Source of the DNA: CALMNV01 sp035688975
GTDB taxonomy: Bacteria > Actinomycetota > Actinomycetes > Actinomycetales > Dermatophilaceae
Assembly: GCF_035688975.1 (NCBI RefSeq)
Contig: NZ_DASSMH010000051.1
Location: 1-64,000 of the forward strand
Direction of reading: 5' to 3'
DNA length: 64,000 nucleotides
Below the pieces are notes generated by a model, which made no database searches, had not been told where the DNA came from, and saw only the letters and a program-made list of their open reading frames with translations. Positions within the stretch are counted from its first letter, which is position 1. Each line of letters starts with the position of its first letter. This document shows positions 10,678 to 20,267 of this stretch, in pieces. The position numbers and the translations under genes are program-made.

Positions 10678-11100
10678 GTGAGCAGCGAACGTTCCCTCGT
10701 CATCGTCAAGCCCGACGGCTTCTCGCGCCGGCTCACGGGGGAGGTGCTGCGCCGCATCGAGGCGAAGGGCTACTCCCTGGTGGCCCTCTCCGTGCTCACC
10801 CCGACCCGGGAGCAGCTCGCCGCGCACTACGCCGAGCACGAGGGCAAGCCGTTCTACGAGCCGCTCGTCGACTTCATGTCGTCCGGGCAGGTCACCGCGG
10901 CCGTCATCGAGGGCGAGGACTGCATCCGCGGTTTCCGCGCCCTCGCCGGGGCCACCAACCCCACCGAGGCCGCCCCCGGCACGATCCGCGGCGACCTCGG
11001 CCGCGACTGGGGCACGAAGGTGCAGCAGAACATCGTGCACGGCTCCGACTCGCCCGAGTCCGCGGCCCGCGAGGTCGCGATCTGGTTCCCCCGGCTCTGA
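10678..11100 (+). CDS. ndk: Nucleoside-diphosphate kinase
   Basis: Ndk transfers the terminal phosphate from ATP to other nucleoside diphosphates through a phospho-histidine. The 140-residue length is standard. The N-terminal ERSLVIVKPDGF and the active-site His in NIVHGSDSPE (near residue 120) are intact. The start is GTG 10678. mreB follows after 10 bp. Confidence 0.97.
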   Translation: MSSERSLVIVKPDGFSRRLTGEVLRRIEAKGYSLVALSVLTPTREQLAAHYAEHEGKPFYEPLVDFMSSGQVTAAVIEGEDCIRGFRALAGATNPTEAAPGTIRGDLGRDWGTKVQQNIVHGSDSPESAAREVAIWFPRL

Positions 11101-11110
11101 CGGGCGGCCC

Positions 11111-12145
11111 GTGTCCTGGATGACCTCCCGGCCCTGGCAGGGCCGCGACCTCGCGATCGACCTCGGCACCGCGAACACGCTCATCCACGCCCGCGGCGCC
11201 GGCGTCGTCCTCGAGGAACCGTCCGTCGTCGCCGTCGAGGTGGGCACGGGACGGCTCGTGGCGGCGGGGGCACGGGCCAAGGAGATGCTCGGGCGGGCTC
11301 CCGGCTCGATCCGCGCCGTGCGGCCGCTGCGCGACGGGGTCGTCTCCGACGCCGACGAGACCGAGCGGATGCTGCGCTGGTTCCTCGACCAGGTGCGCCA
11401 GTCCCGGCTCGTGCGGCCCCGGATGGTGCTGTGCGTCCCGAGCGAGGTGACCGGTGTCGAGCGCCGGGCGCTGGAGGACGCGGCCACCCGCTGCGGGGCG
11501 CGCCGGGTCTACATGATCGAGGAGCCGATGGCCGCGGCCGTCGGGGCGGGCCTGCCGGTCTACGAGGCGGGCGCGAGCATGGTCGTCGACATCGGCGGGG
11601 GCACGACGGACGTGGCGGTGATCAGCCTCGGCGGCATCGTCACGTCGACCTCGCTGCGCATCGCCGGCGACGAGATCGACGAGGCGGTCATCGCCCACGT
11701 CAAGGGCGAGTACTCGCTCCTCCTCGGAGAGCGCAGCGCCGAGGACATCAAGGTCGCGGTCGGCTCCGTCTTCCCGCTCCGCGAGGAGCTGACGACCCGG
11801 GTGCGCGGCCGTGACCTCGTGACCGGCCTGCCCAAGACCGTCACGGTGAGCTCGGCCGAGGTCCGGCGCGCCATCGAGGGCCCGGTGCTGCAGATCGTCG
11901 AGCTTGTGCGCGCCACGCTCGACGTGTGCCCGCCCGAGCTCGCCGGTGACATCCTCGACCGCGGGATCACCCTCACAGGTGGTGGGGCGCTGCTCCGGGG
12001 CCTCGACGCCAGGCTGCGCCACGAGCTCGGCGTGCCGGTGTCCGTCGCGCAGGACCCCCTGCGCGCCGTGGCCCGCGGGGCCGGCCGGTGCGTCGACGAC
12101 TTCGCGAGCCTCGAGCGGGTCCTCGTCGAGGACTCCCGGCTCTGA
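11111..12145 (+). CDS. mreB: Rod shape-determining protein MreB
   Basis: MreB is the bacterial actin that organises lateral cell-wall synthesis at the membrane. The 344-residue protein has the actin phosphate-1 loop DLGTANTLI, phosphate-2 region DIGGGTTDVAVI and adenosine motif TGGGALLRG. It opens the mreBCD-mrdA cluster, separated by only 4 bp from mreC. The start is GTG 11111. A complete mre set suggests rod-like or at least laterally growing cells, although many actinobacteria grow at the poles. Confidence 0.96.
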   Translation: MSWMTSRPWQGRDLAIDLGTANTLIHARGAGVVLEEPSVVAVEVGTGRLVAAGARAKEMLGRAPGSIRAVRPLRDGVVSDADETERMLRWFLDQVRQSRLVRPRMVLCVPSEVTGVERRALEDAATRCGARRVYMIEEPMAAAVGAGLPVYEAGASMVVDIGGGTTDVAVISLGGIVTSTSLRIAGDEIDEAVIAHVKGEYSLLLGERSAEDIKVAVGSVFPLREELTTRVRGRDLVTGLPKTVTVSSAEVRRAIEGPVLQIVELVRATLDVCPPELAGDILDRGITLTGGGALLRGLDARLRHELGVPVSVAQDPLRAVARGAGRCVDDFASLERVLVEDSRL

Positions 12146-12149
12146 GGCC

Positions 12150-12989
12150 ATGGACCTCCACGCGCGCCGCCGGCTCCTCGCCGTCCTCGTCGTGCTCACC
12201 CTCGCCCTCCTCGTCGCCGACCTGGCCGGCTCGGGGGCGGCGGCCGCCGTGCGGCAGGCCGGTGGGGTCGTGCTCGGCCCGGTCCAGCGGGCCCTGTCCG
12301 GCACCGCGGACGCCGACGAGGTCGCCGTGCTCCGGGCCGACAACGCCCGCCTCCGGACGACGGTCGCCACCCAGGAGCGGCAGCTGGGTGAGCTCGGCGA
12401 GCTGCGCGGGCTGCTCGGCTCGGCCGCGGCATCCCACCGGCTCGTGGCCGCCCGCGTCGTCGCCACGGAGCTCAGCGCGCTCGGCGGGCGCAGCGTCACG
12501 CTCGACGTCGGCTCGCGCGACGGGATCGCCGTGGACTCGACGGTCGCGGCCGCCGGCGGACTCGTCGGCCGCGTCGTCGCCGTCGGGCCGTGGACGAGCG
12601 ACGTGTCCGTCCTGGGCACGACGGGAGCGACGGTGGGCGTCCGCGTCGGGCGCGCGGGCACGCTCGGCACCGTGTCCCCGCCGAGCGGGGCCGACCAGGC
12701 GCCCCGCCCCCGGGGCACGCTCAGCCTCACGCTCGTCCAACCCGGCGCGCCGGCGGTGGGCGACGTCGTCACGACCCTGGGCAGCGTGGACGAGCGGCCG
12801 TATGCCGCGGGCCTTCCCGTCGGCACCGTGGTGGCGGTGGACCCGGACCGGGGACAGGTGACCCGCTCGGCCACAGTGCGCCCGGCCGTCGACCTCGACA
12901 GCCTCGACGTCGTCGCCGTCGTGCTGCCCACGCCCCGCGCGGCCGCCCGTCCCGCGGCCACGCCTGCACCAGCGGCGGCCGGGCGATGA
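12150..12989 (+). CDS. mreC: Rod shape-determining protein MreC
   Basis: MreC is a bitopic membrane protein linking MreB to periplasmic penicillin-binding proteins. The 279-residue product has a short cytoplasmic start (MDLHARRRLL), one membrane helix (VLVVLTLALLVADLAG), a coiled-coil around residues 60-85 (VLRADNARLRTTVATQERQ) and a beta-barrel domain with DVGSRDGIAV and GLVGRVVAVG. ATG 12150 is chosen because it lies just after the mreB stop and directly before the membrane anchor. The tail is Ala/Pro-rich. It overlaps mreD by 4 bp. Confidence 0.94.
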   Translation: MDLHARRRLLAVLVVLTLALLVADLAGSGAAAAVRQAGGVVLGPVQRALSGTADADEVAVLRADNARLRTTVATQERQLGELGELRGLLGSAAASHRLVAARVVATELSALGGRSVTLDVGSRDGIAVDSTVAAAGGLVGRVVAVGPWTSDVSVLGTTGATVGVRVGRAGTLGTVSPPSGADQAPRPRGTLSLTLVQPGAPAVGDVVTTLGSVDERPYAAGLPVGTVVAVDPDRGQVTRSATVRPAVDLDSLDVVAVVLPTPRAAARPAATPAPAAAGR

Positions 12990-13486
12990 GGCCGACGACG
13001 CTCGGCCTGCTGCGCACGGCATACGTCGTCGTGGCGGCCCTGCTGAGCGCCACCGTGCTGCCGCGGCTCGGCGTCGGCGCGGCCTGGGTGCCCGACCTCG
13101 TCCTCGTCGGCGTCGTCGCGACCGCGGTGCTGCGCGGGCCGGTGCACGGCGCCCTCGTCGGCCTCGGCGCGGGGTGGCTGGTCGAGCTCGTGCCGCCCGT
13201 CGGGCGGCCGCTCGGCGTCACGCCCCTCGTCCTCGCCCTGGCCGGTGCGGCCGCCGGCGCCTTCGCCACGCAGTCCTCGCGGTCCGCGCTCCGGGCACCT
13301 GCCGCCCTCGCGACCGCGTCACTCGTGGCCGTGCTCGGCCGGCTCGCGGTGTCGGCGCTGGCCGAGGGTGGCCTCGTCCCCGGCGAGGCGCTCGGCCGCT
13401 TCGCCTCCACCGTGACGGTCGGCCTGCTCATCCTGCCCGCCCTCGTGGCCGTCGACCGCGCCCTCGTGCGGCGCAGGCTGGGCTGA
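12986..13486 (+). CDS. mreD: Rod shape-determining protein MreD
   Basis: The 166-residue polytopic membrane protein has about five helices and is placed between mreC (ATGA overlap) and mrdA. MreD is the integral membrane partner of MreC and MreB in the elongasome. Sequence conservation in this family is low, so the call rests on hydrophobicity, size and position. Confidence 0.9.
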   Translation: MRPTTLGLLRTAYVVVAALLSATVLPRLGVGAAWVPDLVLVGVVATAVLRGPVHGALVGLGAGWLVELVPPVGRPLGVTPLVLALAGAAAGAFATQSSRSALRAPAALATASLVAVLGRLAVSALAEGGLVPGEALGRFASTVTVGLLILPALVAVDRALVRRRLG

Positions 13487-13490
13487 GACA

Positions 13491-15557
13491 GTGCACAGCC
13501 GATGGACCCGTCGGCCGGCCCGTCGGACAGCCCGTCGACCGGCACGGCGACCCGCGCGTCGACGGGCCCGCCGCGGGGGAGCGCCGTGGCTCGTGCTCGC
13601 GCTGCTCGTCTCCCTCTTCGCCCTCCTCGTCGGACGGCTGGGCCAGGTCCAGCTCGTGCAGGGCCCGACTCTCACCGAGGCGGCCCGCACGGTCAACACC
13701 CGGGCCGTCACCGAGCACGCCCTGCGCGGCAGGATCCTCGACCGGGCGGGCAGGCCGCTCGCCGCCAACACCTTCACGACGAGCGTCACCGTGCAGCGCG
13801 CCACCCTGCTCGACGCGGCTGACGGCGGCCGGGCCCTCGTCAGCCGCGTCGCCGCCGCCCTCCACCTGCCCGTCGAGCAGCTCTGGGGCAAGACGACGCT
13901 CTGCGGCACCGCCGGTGCGCCGCGGGCGCCGGCCTGCTGGGGCGGCTCGCCCTACGTCCCCGTGCCGATCGCGACGGGCGTCGACCCCCGCGCCGCGCTG
14001 ACGCTGCTCGAGCAGCCCGAGAAGTATCCCGGCGTCGGCGTCGTGGCCGAGCCGGCGCGCACCTACCCCGGCCCGGACGGCGCGGGCGCGGCCCACCTGC
14101 TCGGCTACGTGACGCGCGCGAACGCCGAGGAGGTGGGCAGCGGCGCAGGTCGCGTCGACGCCGAGGACGTCGTGGGCCGCGGCGGCCTCGAGGAGCAGTA
14201 CGACGCCGTGCTGCGTGGCGTCAACGGGCGGACCGTCGTGTCCGTCGACCCCCGCGGCGTCGTGCGCGACACGGTCTCGCGCACCGCGTCCGTGCCCGGC
14301 CGGGACGTCGTGACCCACCTCGACGCGCGTCTGCAGGCCAGCACGGAGACGGCGCTGCGGCAGGCGGTCGAGCGGGCCCGGGCGGCGGGCCAGCGGGCCG
14401 ACTCCGGCGCCGCGGTGGTCCTGGACGTCACGAGCGGGGCGGTCGTCGCCGCGGCGAGCTACCCGGCATACGACCCCAACGTCTTCACCGGCGGCATCTC
14501 GGCGGCCGACTTCGCGCACCTGACCGACGCCGGCGCCGGCACGCCGCTGCGTTCGCGCCTCACCGCCGAGACGTTCCCACCGGCCTCGACGTTCAAGGTC
14601 GTCTCCGTGCCGGCCGCGGTCAACGCCGGCGCCTCCCTCGACGGCCGGTACGACTGCAGCCCGACCTTCCGGGTCGGGAGCCAGCTCTTCCACAACTTCG
14701 AGTCGCGTGGTTACGGCCTGATCGACCTGCACCAGACCCTGGTCGTCTCGTGCGACACCGTCTTCTACCGCCTCGCGTATGCCGCCTGGCTGGGCCAGGG
14801 CGGCCTGGCCGCCGGCCCGTCGACGCCCGACCCCTTCGTCGACATGGCGCGCGCCTTCGGCCTCGGGCGCCGCACCGGCGTCGACCTGCCGGGCGAGGCA
14901 GCGGGGCGGATCCCGGACCGGGCCTGGAAGCGGGCGACATGGGAGGCGACCAGGGCCAGCACGTGCGCCCGCGCCAGGTCCGGCTATCCCGAGGTCGCGC
15001 GGACCGACCCGGCCCGGGCCCGCTACCTCACGGCCCTCGCCGCGGAGAACTGCACCACCGGCTTCCAGTACCGCGCCGGCGACGCGGTGAACCTGTCCAT
15101 CGGACAGGGGGACCTCGCCGTCACCCCGCTGCAGCTCGCCGGCGTGTATGCCGCCATCGCCAACGGGGGGACGCTCTGGCAGCCGCAGGTCGCCGCCGGC
15201 TACCGCGACCGGGCCGGTGCGACGCAGGCCATCGCACCCCGACGGACCGGCACCGTGCCGCTGCGTGCGGATGTGCTGGGCTACGTCCGGGCCGCCCTGG
15301 CCGACGTGCCGCGCGTGGGCGGCTCGGCGCACTCGGCGTTCGCCGGCTTCCCCCTGGACCGCTACCCCGTCGCCGGCAAGACCGGCACGGGCGAGGTCTT
15401 CGGCAGGCAGGCGACGGCGTGGTTCGCGGCATACGGGCCGACGACGAGGCCTCGGTATGCCGTCGTCGCCGTGGTGAGCCAGGGCGGCTCGGGCTCGAAG
15501 GTGGCGGCCCCCGCCGTGCGTGGCATCTTCGATGCCATCCTGAGGCTTGGACTCTGA
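13491..15557 (+). CDS. mrdA: Peptidoglycan D,D-transpeptidase, elongation type (PBP2)
   Basis: This class B penicillin-binding protein cross-links peptidoglycan during elongation. The 688-residue product has an Arg/Ala-repeat cytoplasmic tail, one membrane anchor (WLVLALLVSLFALLVG), a dimerisation region (RGRILDRAGRPLAANTF) and the transpeptidase domain. Catalytic motifs are STFK (near residue 365), SCD as the SXN-like motif, and KTGTGE (near residue 629). The start is GTG 13491. It completes the mre cluster, but the usual next gene, rodA, is absent and a FUSC gene follows instead. Confidence 0.94.
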   Translation: MHSRWTRRPARRTARRPARRPARRRARRGGAPWLVLALLVSLFALLVGRLGQVQLVQGPTLTEAARTVNTRAVTEHALRGRILDRAGRPLAANTFTTSVTVQRATLLDAADGGRALVSRVAAALHLPVEQLWGKTTLCGTAGAPRAPACWGGSPYVPVPIATGVDPRAALTLLEQPEKYPGVGVVAEPARTYPGPDGAGAAHLLGYVTRANAEEVGSGAGRVDAEDVVGRGGLEEQYDAVLRGVNGRTVVSVDPRGVVRDTVSRTASVPGRDVVTHLDARLQASTETALRQAVERARAAGQRADSGAAVVLDVTSGAVVAAASYPAYDPNVFTGGISAADFAHLTDAGAGTPLRSRLTAETFPPASTFKVVSVPAAVNAGASLDGRYDCSPTFRVGSQLFHNFESRGYGLIDLHQTLVVSCDTVFYRLAYAAWLGQGGLAAGPSTPDPFVDMARAFGLGRRTGVDLPGEAAGRIPDRAWKRATWEATRASTCARARSGYPEVARTDPARARYLTALAAENCTTGFQYRAGDAVNLSIGQGDLAVTPLQLAGVYAAIANGGTLWQPQVAAGYRDRAGATQAIAPRRTGTVPLRADVLGYVRAALADVPRVGGSAHSAFAGFPLDRYPVAGKTGTGEVFGRQATAWFAAYGPTTRPRYAVVAVVSQGGSGSKVAAPAVRGIFDAILRLGL

Positions 15558-15569
15558 CGGGAGCGGGAC

Positions 15570-16703
15570 GTGAGCGAACGGACGGGGAGCGAGGCCGGGG
15601 TGGCCGAGGCGCTCGACCGGGCCTGGGACCGCAGCCGCGACTCGGTGGCGACGCGGCTGCGACGCGTGCGGACCAACGCCTTCCTCATCGTGCAGAGCGC
15701 GGTGTCCGCGGGCCTGGCGTGGTGGTTCGCGACCACCGTCGTGGGTCACCAGGCGCCGTTCTTTGCCCCCATCGTCGCCGTCGTGTGCCTCGGCATGTCC
15801 TACGGTCAGCGGCTGCGGCGGGTCTTCGAGGTGGCCATCGGGGTGGCGGTGGGCGTCTTCACGGCGGACCTGTTCGTCCACGTCGTCGGGACCGGCCCGT
15901 GGCAGGTGACGACGGTCGTGCTGGCGTCCATGGCGCTCGCTCAGCTGCTCGACGCCGGCCGGATCCTCGTCACGCAGGCGGCGGTCCAGAGCATCGTCGT
16001 CACGACCCTCGTCGCGAGCCCCGGACAGGCCTTCACCCGATGGACCGACGCGCTCATCGGCGGCGGGGTGGCGCTCGTCGCGGCGACCATCGTCCCGCAG
16101 GCACCGCTGCGACGTCCGCGTGTGGTCGCGTCGCAGGCGGTGCGCACGATCGGCGAGCTGCTGCGCCGGGCGGCGGCGAGCGCCCGGGACGGTGACGTGG
16201 AGGCCGCCGCGGCCGTGCTCGCCTCGGCCCGTGCCACCGACTCCCTCCTGCGGGACCTGCGCACGGCCGCGGACGAGGGGCTGTCCGTCATCGCGAGCTC
16301 GCCCTTCTCGCGGTCCCACGCGCCCGGGGTGCGCAAGATGGTCGACCTCGTGGAGCCGCTCGACCGGGCCATGCGCAGCACCCGGGTGCTCGTGCGCCGG
16401 ATCACCGTCGCGGTCGGACGGGGTGAGCGGCTCCCCGCCGGCTACCCCGAGCTGCTGGAGCGGCTCGCCGAGGCCACCGACGTCATCGGGCGCGCCCTTG
16501 CCGAGAACGCGTCGCCCGAGGTGGCGCGCGCCGGGGTGCTGCGGGTGGCCACGGCCACCGGCGCGGTCCCGCGCACGGCAAGCCTGGCCACGGAGACGGT
16601 GCTCGCGCAGATCCGGTCGGTCGTGGTCGACCTGCTGCGCCTCACCGGGATGGACGTCGACGACGCCATCGCGGCCCTGCCGCAGGAGCGCCCTCGCGAC
16701 TGA
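15570..16703 (+). CDS. FUSC family membrane protein (aromatic acid exporter-like)
   Basis: The 377-residue protein has a hydrophobic N-terminal half with about five or six helices (residues 45-175) and a cytoplasmic helical C-terminal half. This is the layout of FUSC/aromatic acid exporter proteins related to AaeB and YgaW. Typical members move aromatic acids or other weak acids; the substrate here is unknown. It follows mrdA by 12 bp and is convergent with mctP. The position normally held by rodA makes it a possible late arrival in the cluster. Confidence 0.82.
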   Translation: MSERTGSEAGVAEALDRAWDRSRDSVATRLRRVRTNAFLIVQSAVSAGLAWWFATTVVGHQAPFFAPIVAVVCLGMSYGQRLRRVFEVAIGVAVGVFTADLFVHVVGTGPWQVTTVVLASMALAQLLDAGRILVTQAAVQSIVVTTLVASPGQAFTRWTDALIGGGVALVAATIVPQAPLRRPRVVASQAVRTIGELLRRAAASARDGDVEAAAAVLASARATDSLLRDLRTAADEGLSVIASSPFSRSHAPGVRKMVDLVEPLDRAMRSTRVLVRRITVAVGRGERLPAGYPELLERLAEATDVIGRALAENASPEVARAGVLRVATATGAVPRTASLATETVLAQIRSVVVDLLRLTGMDVDDAIAALPQERPRD

Positions 16704-16731
16704 CGGGCGGGCGCTCCTGCCCGGATCGGGG

Positions 16732-18402
16732 TCAGGCTGACGGGGTCGTCTCGTGCGGCATGGCCGGCAGCTTCTGCACGCGGGGGTCGCCCTCGTCGGC
16801 GAAGTAGTCGGCGGGGATCGTCTCGTCCACGCCCTCGTCGGCCTTCAGGGCTCGCAGCACGAGCGTCGCGACGGCAGCGACGACGACGTTGATCACGAAG
16901 GCCGTCACCGCGATGTAGCCGAGGTCGCCGATGCCGGGGATGGCTGAGAGCGAGCCGCCGAAGGGCGCCTTGGTGACCGGGTTGACGACGTTGTAGGCCG
17001 ACACCGTGCCGTAGACCATGCCGACAGCCCAGCCGAGCAGCAGGCCCCACCGGTGGAACCAGCGCGTGTAGAGGTAGAAGACGACCGACGGGAAGGTCTG
17101 CAGGATCCAGATGCCGCCGAGGAGCTGGAAGTTGATGGCGTTCTGCTTGTCCAGGGTGAGCACGAACAGCAGCGCGAACGCCTTGACGACCAGGGAGGTC
17201 ACCTTGGAGACCTGGGCCTCCTGCTCCATTGTGGCGTCGGGCTTGAGCCAGGCCCGGTAGATGTTGCGGGTGAAGGTGTTCGCCGCCGCGATGGACATGA
17301 TGGCGGCCGGCACGAGGGCACCGATGGCGATGGCCGCGAAGGCAACGCCCGCGAACCACGACGGGAAGAAGTCCTCGAACAGCTGCGGGACGACGAGCTG
17401 CGGGTTGGCCTTGCCGTCGAGCCCGACCGGCTTGGTGCCGGCGGCGATGGCGACCCAGCCGAGCAGCGCCAGCAGGCCGAGGAGGAAGGAGTATGCCGGC
17501 AGGATCGAGGCGTTCTTGCGGATCGTGTTGCGGCTCTTGGCCGACAGCGTCGCGGTGATGGAGTGCGGGTACATGAACAGCGCCATGGCGGAGCCCAGCG
17601 CGAGGGTCGCGTAGGCCCAGTACTGCCCGGAACCGGGGATGAACACGCCAGCCGGCTTGTTCGTCGCCGGGTTGACCTTCTGCATCTTGCCCTGGGCGGC
17701 GTCGAAGACGTGCGACCACCCGCCGACCTTCGAAGGCAGGTAGACCACCGCCACGAGGATGACCAGGTAGATGAGGATGTCCTTGACGAAGGCGATGATG
17801 GCCGGCGCGCGCAGGCCTGAGGTGTAGGTGTAGAGCGCGAGGACGAGGAAGGCGATGAAGAGCGGCGCGTCCTTGGCCAGCCAGTTGCCGCCGCCACCGA
17901 TACCCACGACCTCGAGGACGGCCTGGATGCCGATGAGCTGCAGCGCGATGTAGGGCATGGTCGCGAGGAAGCCGGTCACGGCCACGGCGAGGGACAGCCC
18001 GCGCGAGCCGGAACGGCCGTTGACGAAGTCGGCGGGCGTGACGTAGCCATGCCGGTGCGAGACCGACCACAGGCGCGACATGAAGATGAAGATGATCGGA
18101 TAGAGCACGATGGTGTAGGGCACGGCGAAGAAGCCGCTGACCGCACCGGCCGAGAACATGGCGGCTGGCACCGCGACGAACGTGTAGGCCGTGTAGAGGT
18201 CGCCGCCGAGCAGGAACCACGTCACCCACGTGCCGAAGGACCGGCCGCCGAGGCCCCACTCCTCGAGGCTCTCCATGCTCGCCGGTCGCCGCCAGCGGGC
18301 GGCCCAGAACCCAGCCGCCGCCACGACCACGAAGAAGAAGATGAGAACGACGAGGGCGATGCCGTTGACGCCCGTGTTGGTCTCGGCCACGAGGCTACTC
18401 AT
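16732..18402 (-). CDS. mctP: Sodium:solute symporter, monocarboxylate uptake type (MctP-like)
   Basis: The 556-residue integral membrane protein of the SSS family has about 13 helices, starting with the NGIALVVLIFFFVVVAAAGF segment. The family segments WFLLGGDLYTAYTFVAVPAAMF and FMYPHSITATLSAK are visible. Homologues take up acetate, propionate, pyruvate or lactate with sodium or protons. The immediate partner is a DUF3311 protein whose stop overlaps this ATG, as is typical of mctP loci. Uptake of lactate would feed lutABC and the GlcD-type oxidase. The exact substrate is inference. Confidence 0.88.
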   Translation of the reverse strand: MSSLVAETNTGVNGIALVVLIFFFVVVAAAGFWAARWRRPASMESLEEWGLGGRSFGTWVTWFLLGGDLYTAYTFVAVPAAMFSAGAVSGFFAVPYTIVLYPIIFIFMSRLWSVSHRHGYVTPADFVNGRSGSRGLSLAVAVTGFLATMPYIALQLIGIQAVLEVVGIGGGGNWLAKDAPLFIAFLVLALYTYTSGLRAPAIIAFVKDILIYLVILVAVVYLPSKVGGWSHVFDAAQGKMQKVNPATNKPAGVFIPGSGQYWAYATLALGSAMALFMYPHSITATLSAKSRNTIRKNASILPAYSFLLGLLALLGWVAIAAGTKPVGLDGKANPQLVVPQLFEDFFPSWFAGVAFAAIAIGALVPAAIMSIAAANTFTRNIYRAWLKPDATMEQEAQVSKVTSLVVKAFALLFVLTLDKQNAINFQLLGGIWILQTFPSVVFYLYTRWFHRWGLLLGWAVGMVYGTVSAYNVVNPVTKAPFGGSLSAIPGIGDLGYIAVTAFVINVVVAAVATLVLRALKADEGVDETIPADYFADEGDPRVQKLPAMPHETTPSA

Positions 18403-18692
18403 CGGTTCTCCCGGTCGTTGTCGAGGAACTCGGTGCCCTCTGGGTTCATCGGCCGGTGCGGCCGGGCCTTGAGGACGATCCGGTAGGCGGTGTAGGTCAG
18501 CGCGGAGCAGAGCGCCACCCAGACGAACTGGTACCAGATGAAGAACGGGAACCCCAGCACCCGCGGCTCGTCCTTGGCGTAGGTGCCGACGAGGAGCAGG
18601 GCGACGATGGGAATGGCGAGGAGGACCCCGGCAACCGCCAGGAGACCCTTGTTCGCCGGGGGTGCTTCATGATGCGGCGGAATGTCGCTCAT
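18399..18692 (-). CDS. DUF3311 small membrane protein
   Basis: The 97-residue protein has two membrane helices (about residues 18-38 and 50-70) joined by a short loop with FPFFIWYQFVW. DUF3311 proteins regularly precede sodium:solute symporters of the MctP type and may be small subunits; their role is unproven. The start ATG 18692 has a good ribosome-binding site (GGAGG). The stop overlaps the mctP start by 4 bp. Confidence 0.9.
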   Translation of the reverse strand: MSDIPPHHEAPPANKGLLAVAGVLLAIPIVALLLVGTYAKDEPRVLGFPFFIWYQFVWVALCSALTYTAYRIVLKARPHRPMNPEGTEFLDNDRENR

Positions 18693-18815
18693 GCTGACCT
18701 CCTTCGGCCGGGCCGACGGACTGCCAGCCTCCGGCGCTGAAACATACTCTCCTCGGGGCGCCCTGTGTGCGGCGCCACACCGACGACGCCGCCGGGCGCT
18801 GCGTGCTCGCCCCGC

Positions 18816-18821
18816 TAGGGT
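18816..18821 (+). promoter_or_regulatory. -10-like hexamer of lpdA
   Basis: TAGGGT, 6 nt before ATG 18828, with no Shine-Dalgarno; likely leaderless. Confidence 0.45.
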
Positions 18822-18827
18822 GTCGCC

Positions 18828-20225
18828 ATGGCTGATTTCGATGTGGTGGTGCTCGGTGCCGGTCCCGGTGGCTACGTCGCGGCGATCCGTGCCGCCCAGC
18901 TCGGCAAGCGGGTGGCGGTCGTTGAGAAGAAGTACTGGGGCGGCGTCTGCCTCAACGTGGGCTGCATCCCGAGCAAGGCGCTGCTGCGCAACGCCGAGAT
19001 CGCCCACATCATCACCCATGAGAAGAAGACCTTCGGGATCGAGGGCGACGCCACGATGTCGTTCGGCCCGACGCATGCGCGCAGCCGCGCCGTCGCCGAC
19101 GCCAGTGCCAAGGGTGTGCACTACCTCATGCGCAAGAACAAGATCGAGGAGGTCGACGGCTGGGGCACCATCACGGGGCCCACGTCGATCGACGTCGCCC
19201 TCAACGACGGCTCCACGCGGTCGCTGACCTGCGACAACCTGATCATCGCCACGGGCGCCACGACCCGCCTCGTGCCCGGCACGTCGCTCTCTCAGCGCGT
19301 GGTCACCTACGAGGAGCAGATCCTCAGCGACGAGCTGCCCGAGTCGGTCGTCATCGCCGGATCCGGGGCCATCGGCGTCGAGTTCGCCTATGTCATGAAG
19401 AACTTCGGCGTCGACGTCACCATCGTCGAGTTCCTCGACCGGATGGTGCCGACCGAGGACGTCGACGTGTCCAAGGAGCTGCTCAAGCAGTACAAGAAGC
19501 TCGGCGTCAAGGTCCTGCTGTCGACGAAGGTGGAGTCCATCGACGACTCGGGCGACAAGGTCAAGGTCACCGTGAGCCCCGCCGCAGGCGGCAGCCAGCA
19601 GGTGCTCGAGACCGACAAGGTGCTCCAGGCGATCGGCTTCGCCCCGCGCGTCGACGGCTACGGGCTCGAGTCGCTCGGGGTGACCATGACTCCCCGTGGC
19701 GCGATCGACGTCGACGCCCGTGGGCGCACGAGCGTCCCCGGGGTCTACGCCATCGGCGACGTCACCGGCAAGCTCATGCTTGCCCACACGGCAGAGGCCA
19801 TGGGCGTCGTGGCGGCCGAGACCATCGCCGACGCGGAGACGATGGAGATCAACTTCGACATGATCCCGCGCGCCACCTTCTGCCAGCCGCAGATCGCCTC
19901 GTTCGGCTACAGCGAGGAGCAGGCCAAGGAGAAGGGCTACGACGTCAAGACGGCGAGTTTCCCCTTCTCCGCCAACGGCAAGGCCCGTGGCATGGCCGAG
20001 GGCGTCGGCTTCGTCAAGATCGTCGCCGATGCGGCCCACAATGAGCTCCTCGGGGCGCACCTCATCGGTCCGGAGGTGACCGAGCTGCTGCCCGCCTTGA
20101 CGCTCGCCCAGCAGTGGGACCTGACCGCGGACGAGGTGGCCCGCAACGTGTTCGCCCACCCCACCCTGAGCGAGGCCATGAAGGAAGCCATCGAGGGCAT
20201 CGCCGGCCACATGATCAACCTCTGA
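18828..20225 (+). CDS. lpdA: Dihydrolipoyl dehydrogenase
   Basis: This flavoprotein E3 component reoxidises dihydrolipoamide in pyruvate and 2-oxoglutarate dehydrogenase complexes, using NAD. The 465-residue protein has the FAD motif VLGAGPGGYVAA, the redox-active disulfide GGVCLNVGCIPSKA, the NAD motif IAGSGAIGVEFAY and the catalytic His in FAHPTLSEA. No other dehydrogenase subunit is nearby. The last five codons and stop are followed by a 16-bp near-exact copy of themselves. Confidence 0.97.
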   Translation: MADFDVVVLGAGPGGYVAAIRAAQLGKRVAVVEKKYWGGVCLNVGCIPSKALLRNAEIAHIITHEKKTFGIEGDATMSFGPTHARSRAVADASAKGVHYLMRKNKIEEVDGWGTITGPTSIDVALNDGSTRSLTCDNLIIATGATTRLVPGTSLSQRVVTYEEQILSDELPESVVIAGSGAIGVEFAYVMKNFGVDVTIVEFLDRMVPTEDVDVSKELLKQYKKLGVKVLLSTKVESIDDSGDKVKVTVSPAAGGSQQVLETDKVLQAIGFAPRVDGYGLESLGVTMTPRGAIDVDARGRTSVPGVYAIGDVTGKLMLAHTAEAMGVVAAETIADAETMEINFDMIPRATFCQPQIASFGYSEEQAKEKGYDVKTASFPFSANGKARGMAEGVGFVKIVADAAHNELLGAHLIGPEVTELLPALTLAQQWDLTADEVARNVFAHPTLSEAMKEAIEGIAGHMINL

Positions 20226-20241
20226 CATGACCAACCTCTGA
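20210..20241. repeat. 16-bp tandem duplication over the lpdA stop codon
   Basis: CATGATCAACCTCTGA (20210-20225) is repeated immediately as CATGACCAACCTCTGA (20226-20241), one base different. Confidence 0.9.
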
Positions 20242-20267
20242 GCAGCCCGCTGGCGGAAAGCACACTC

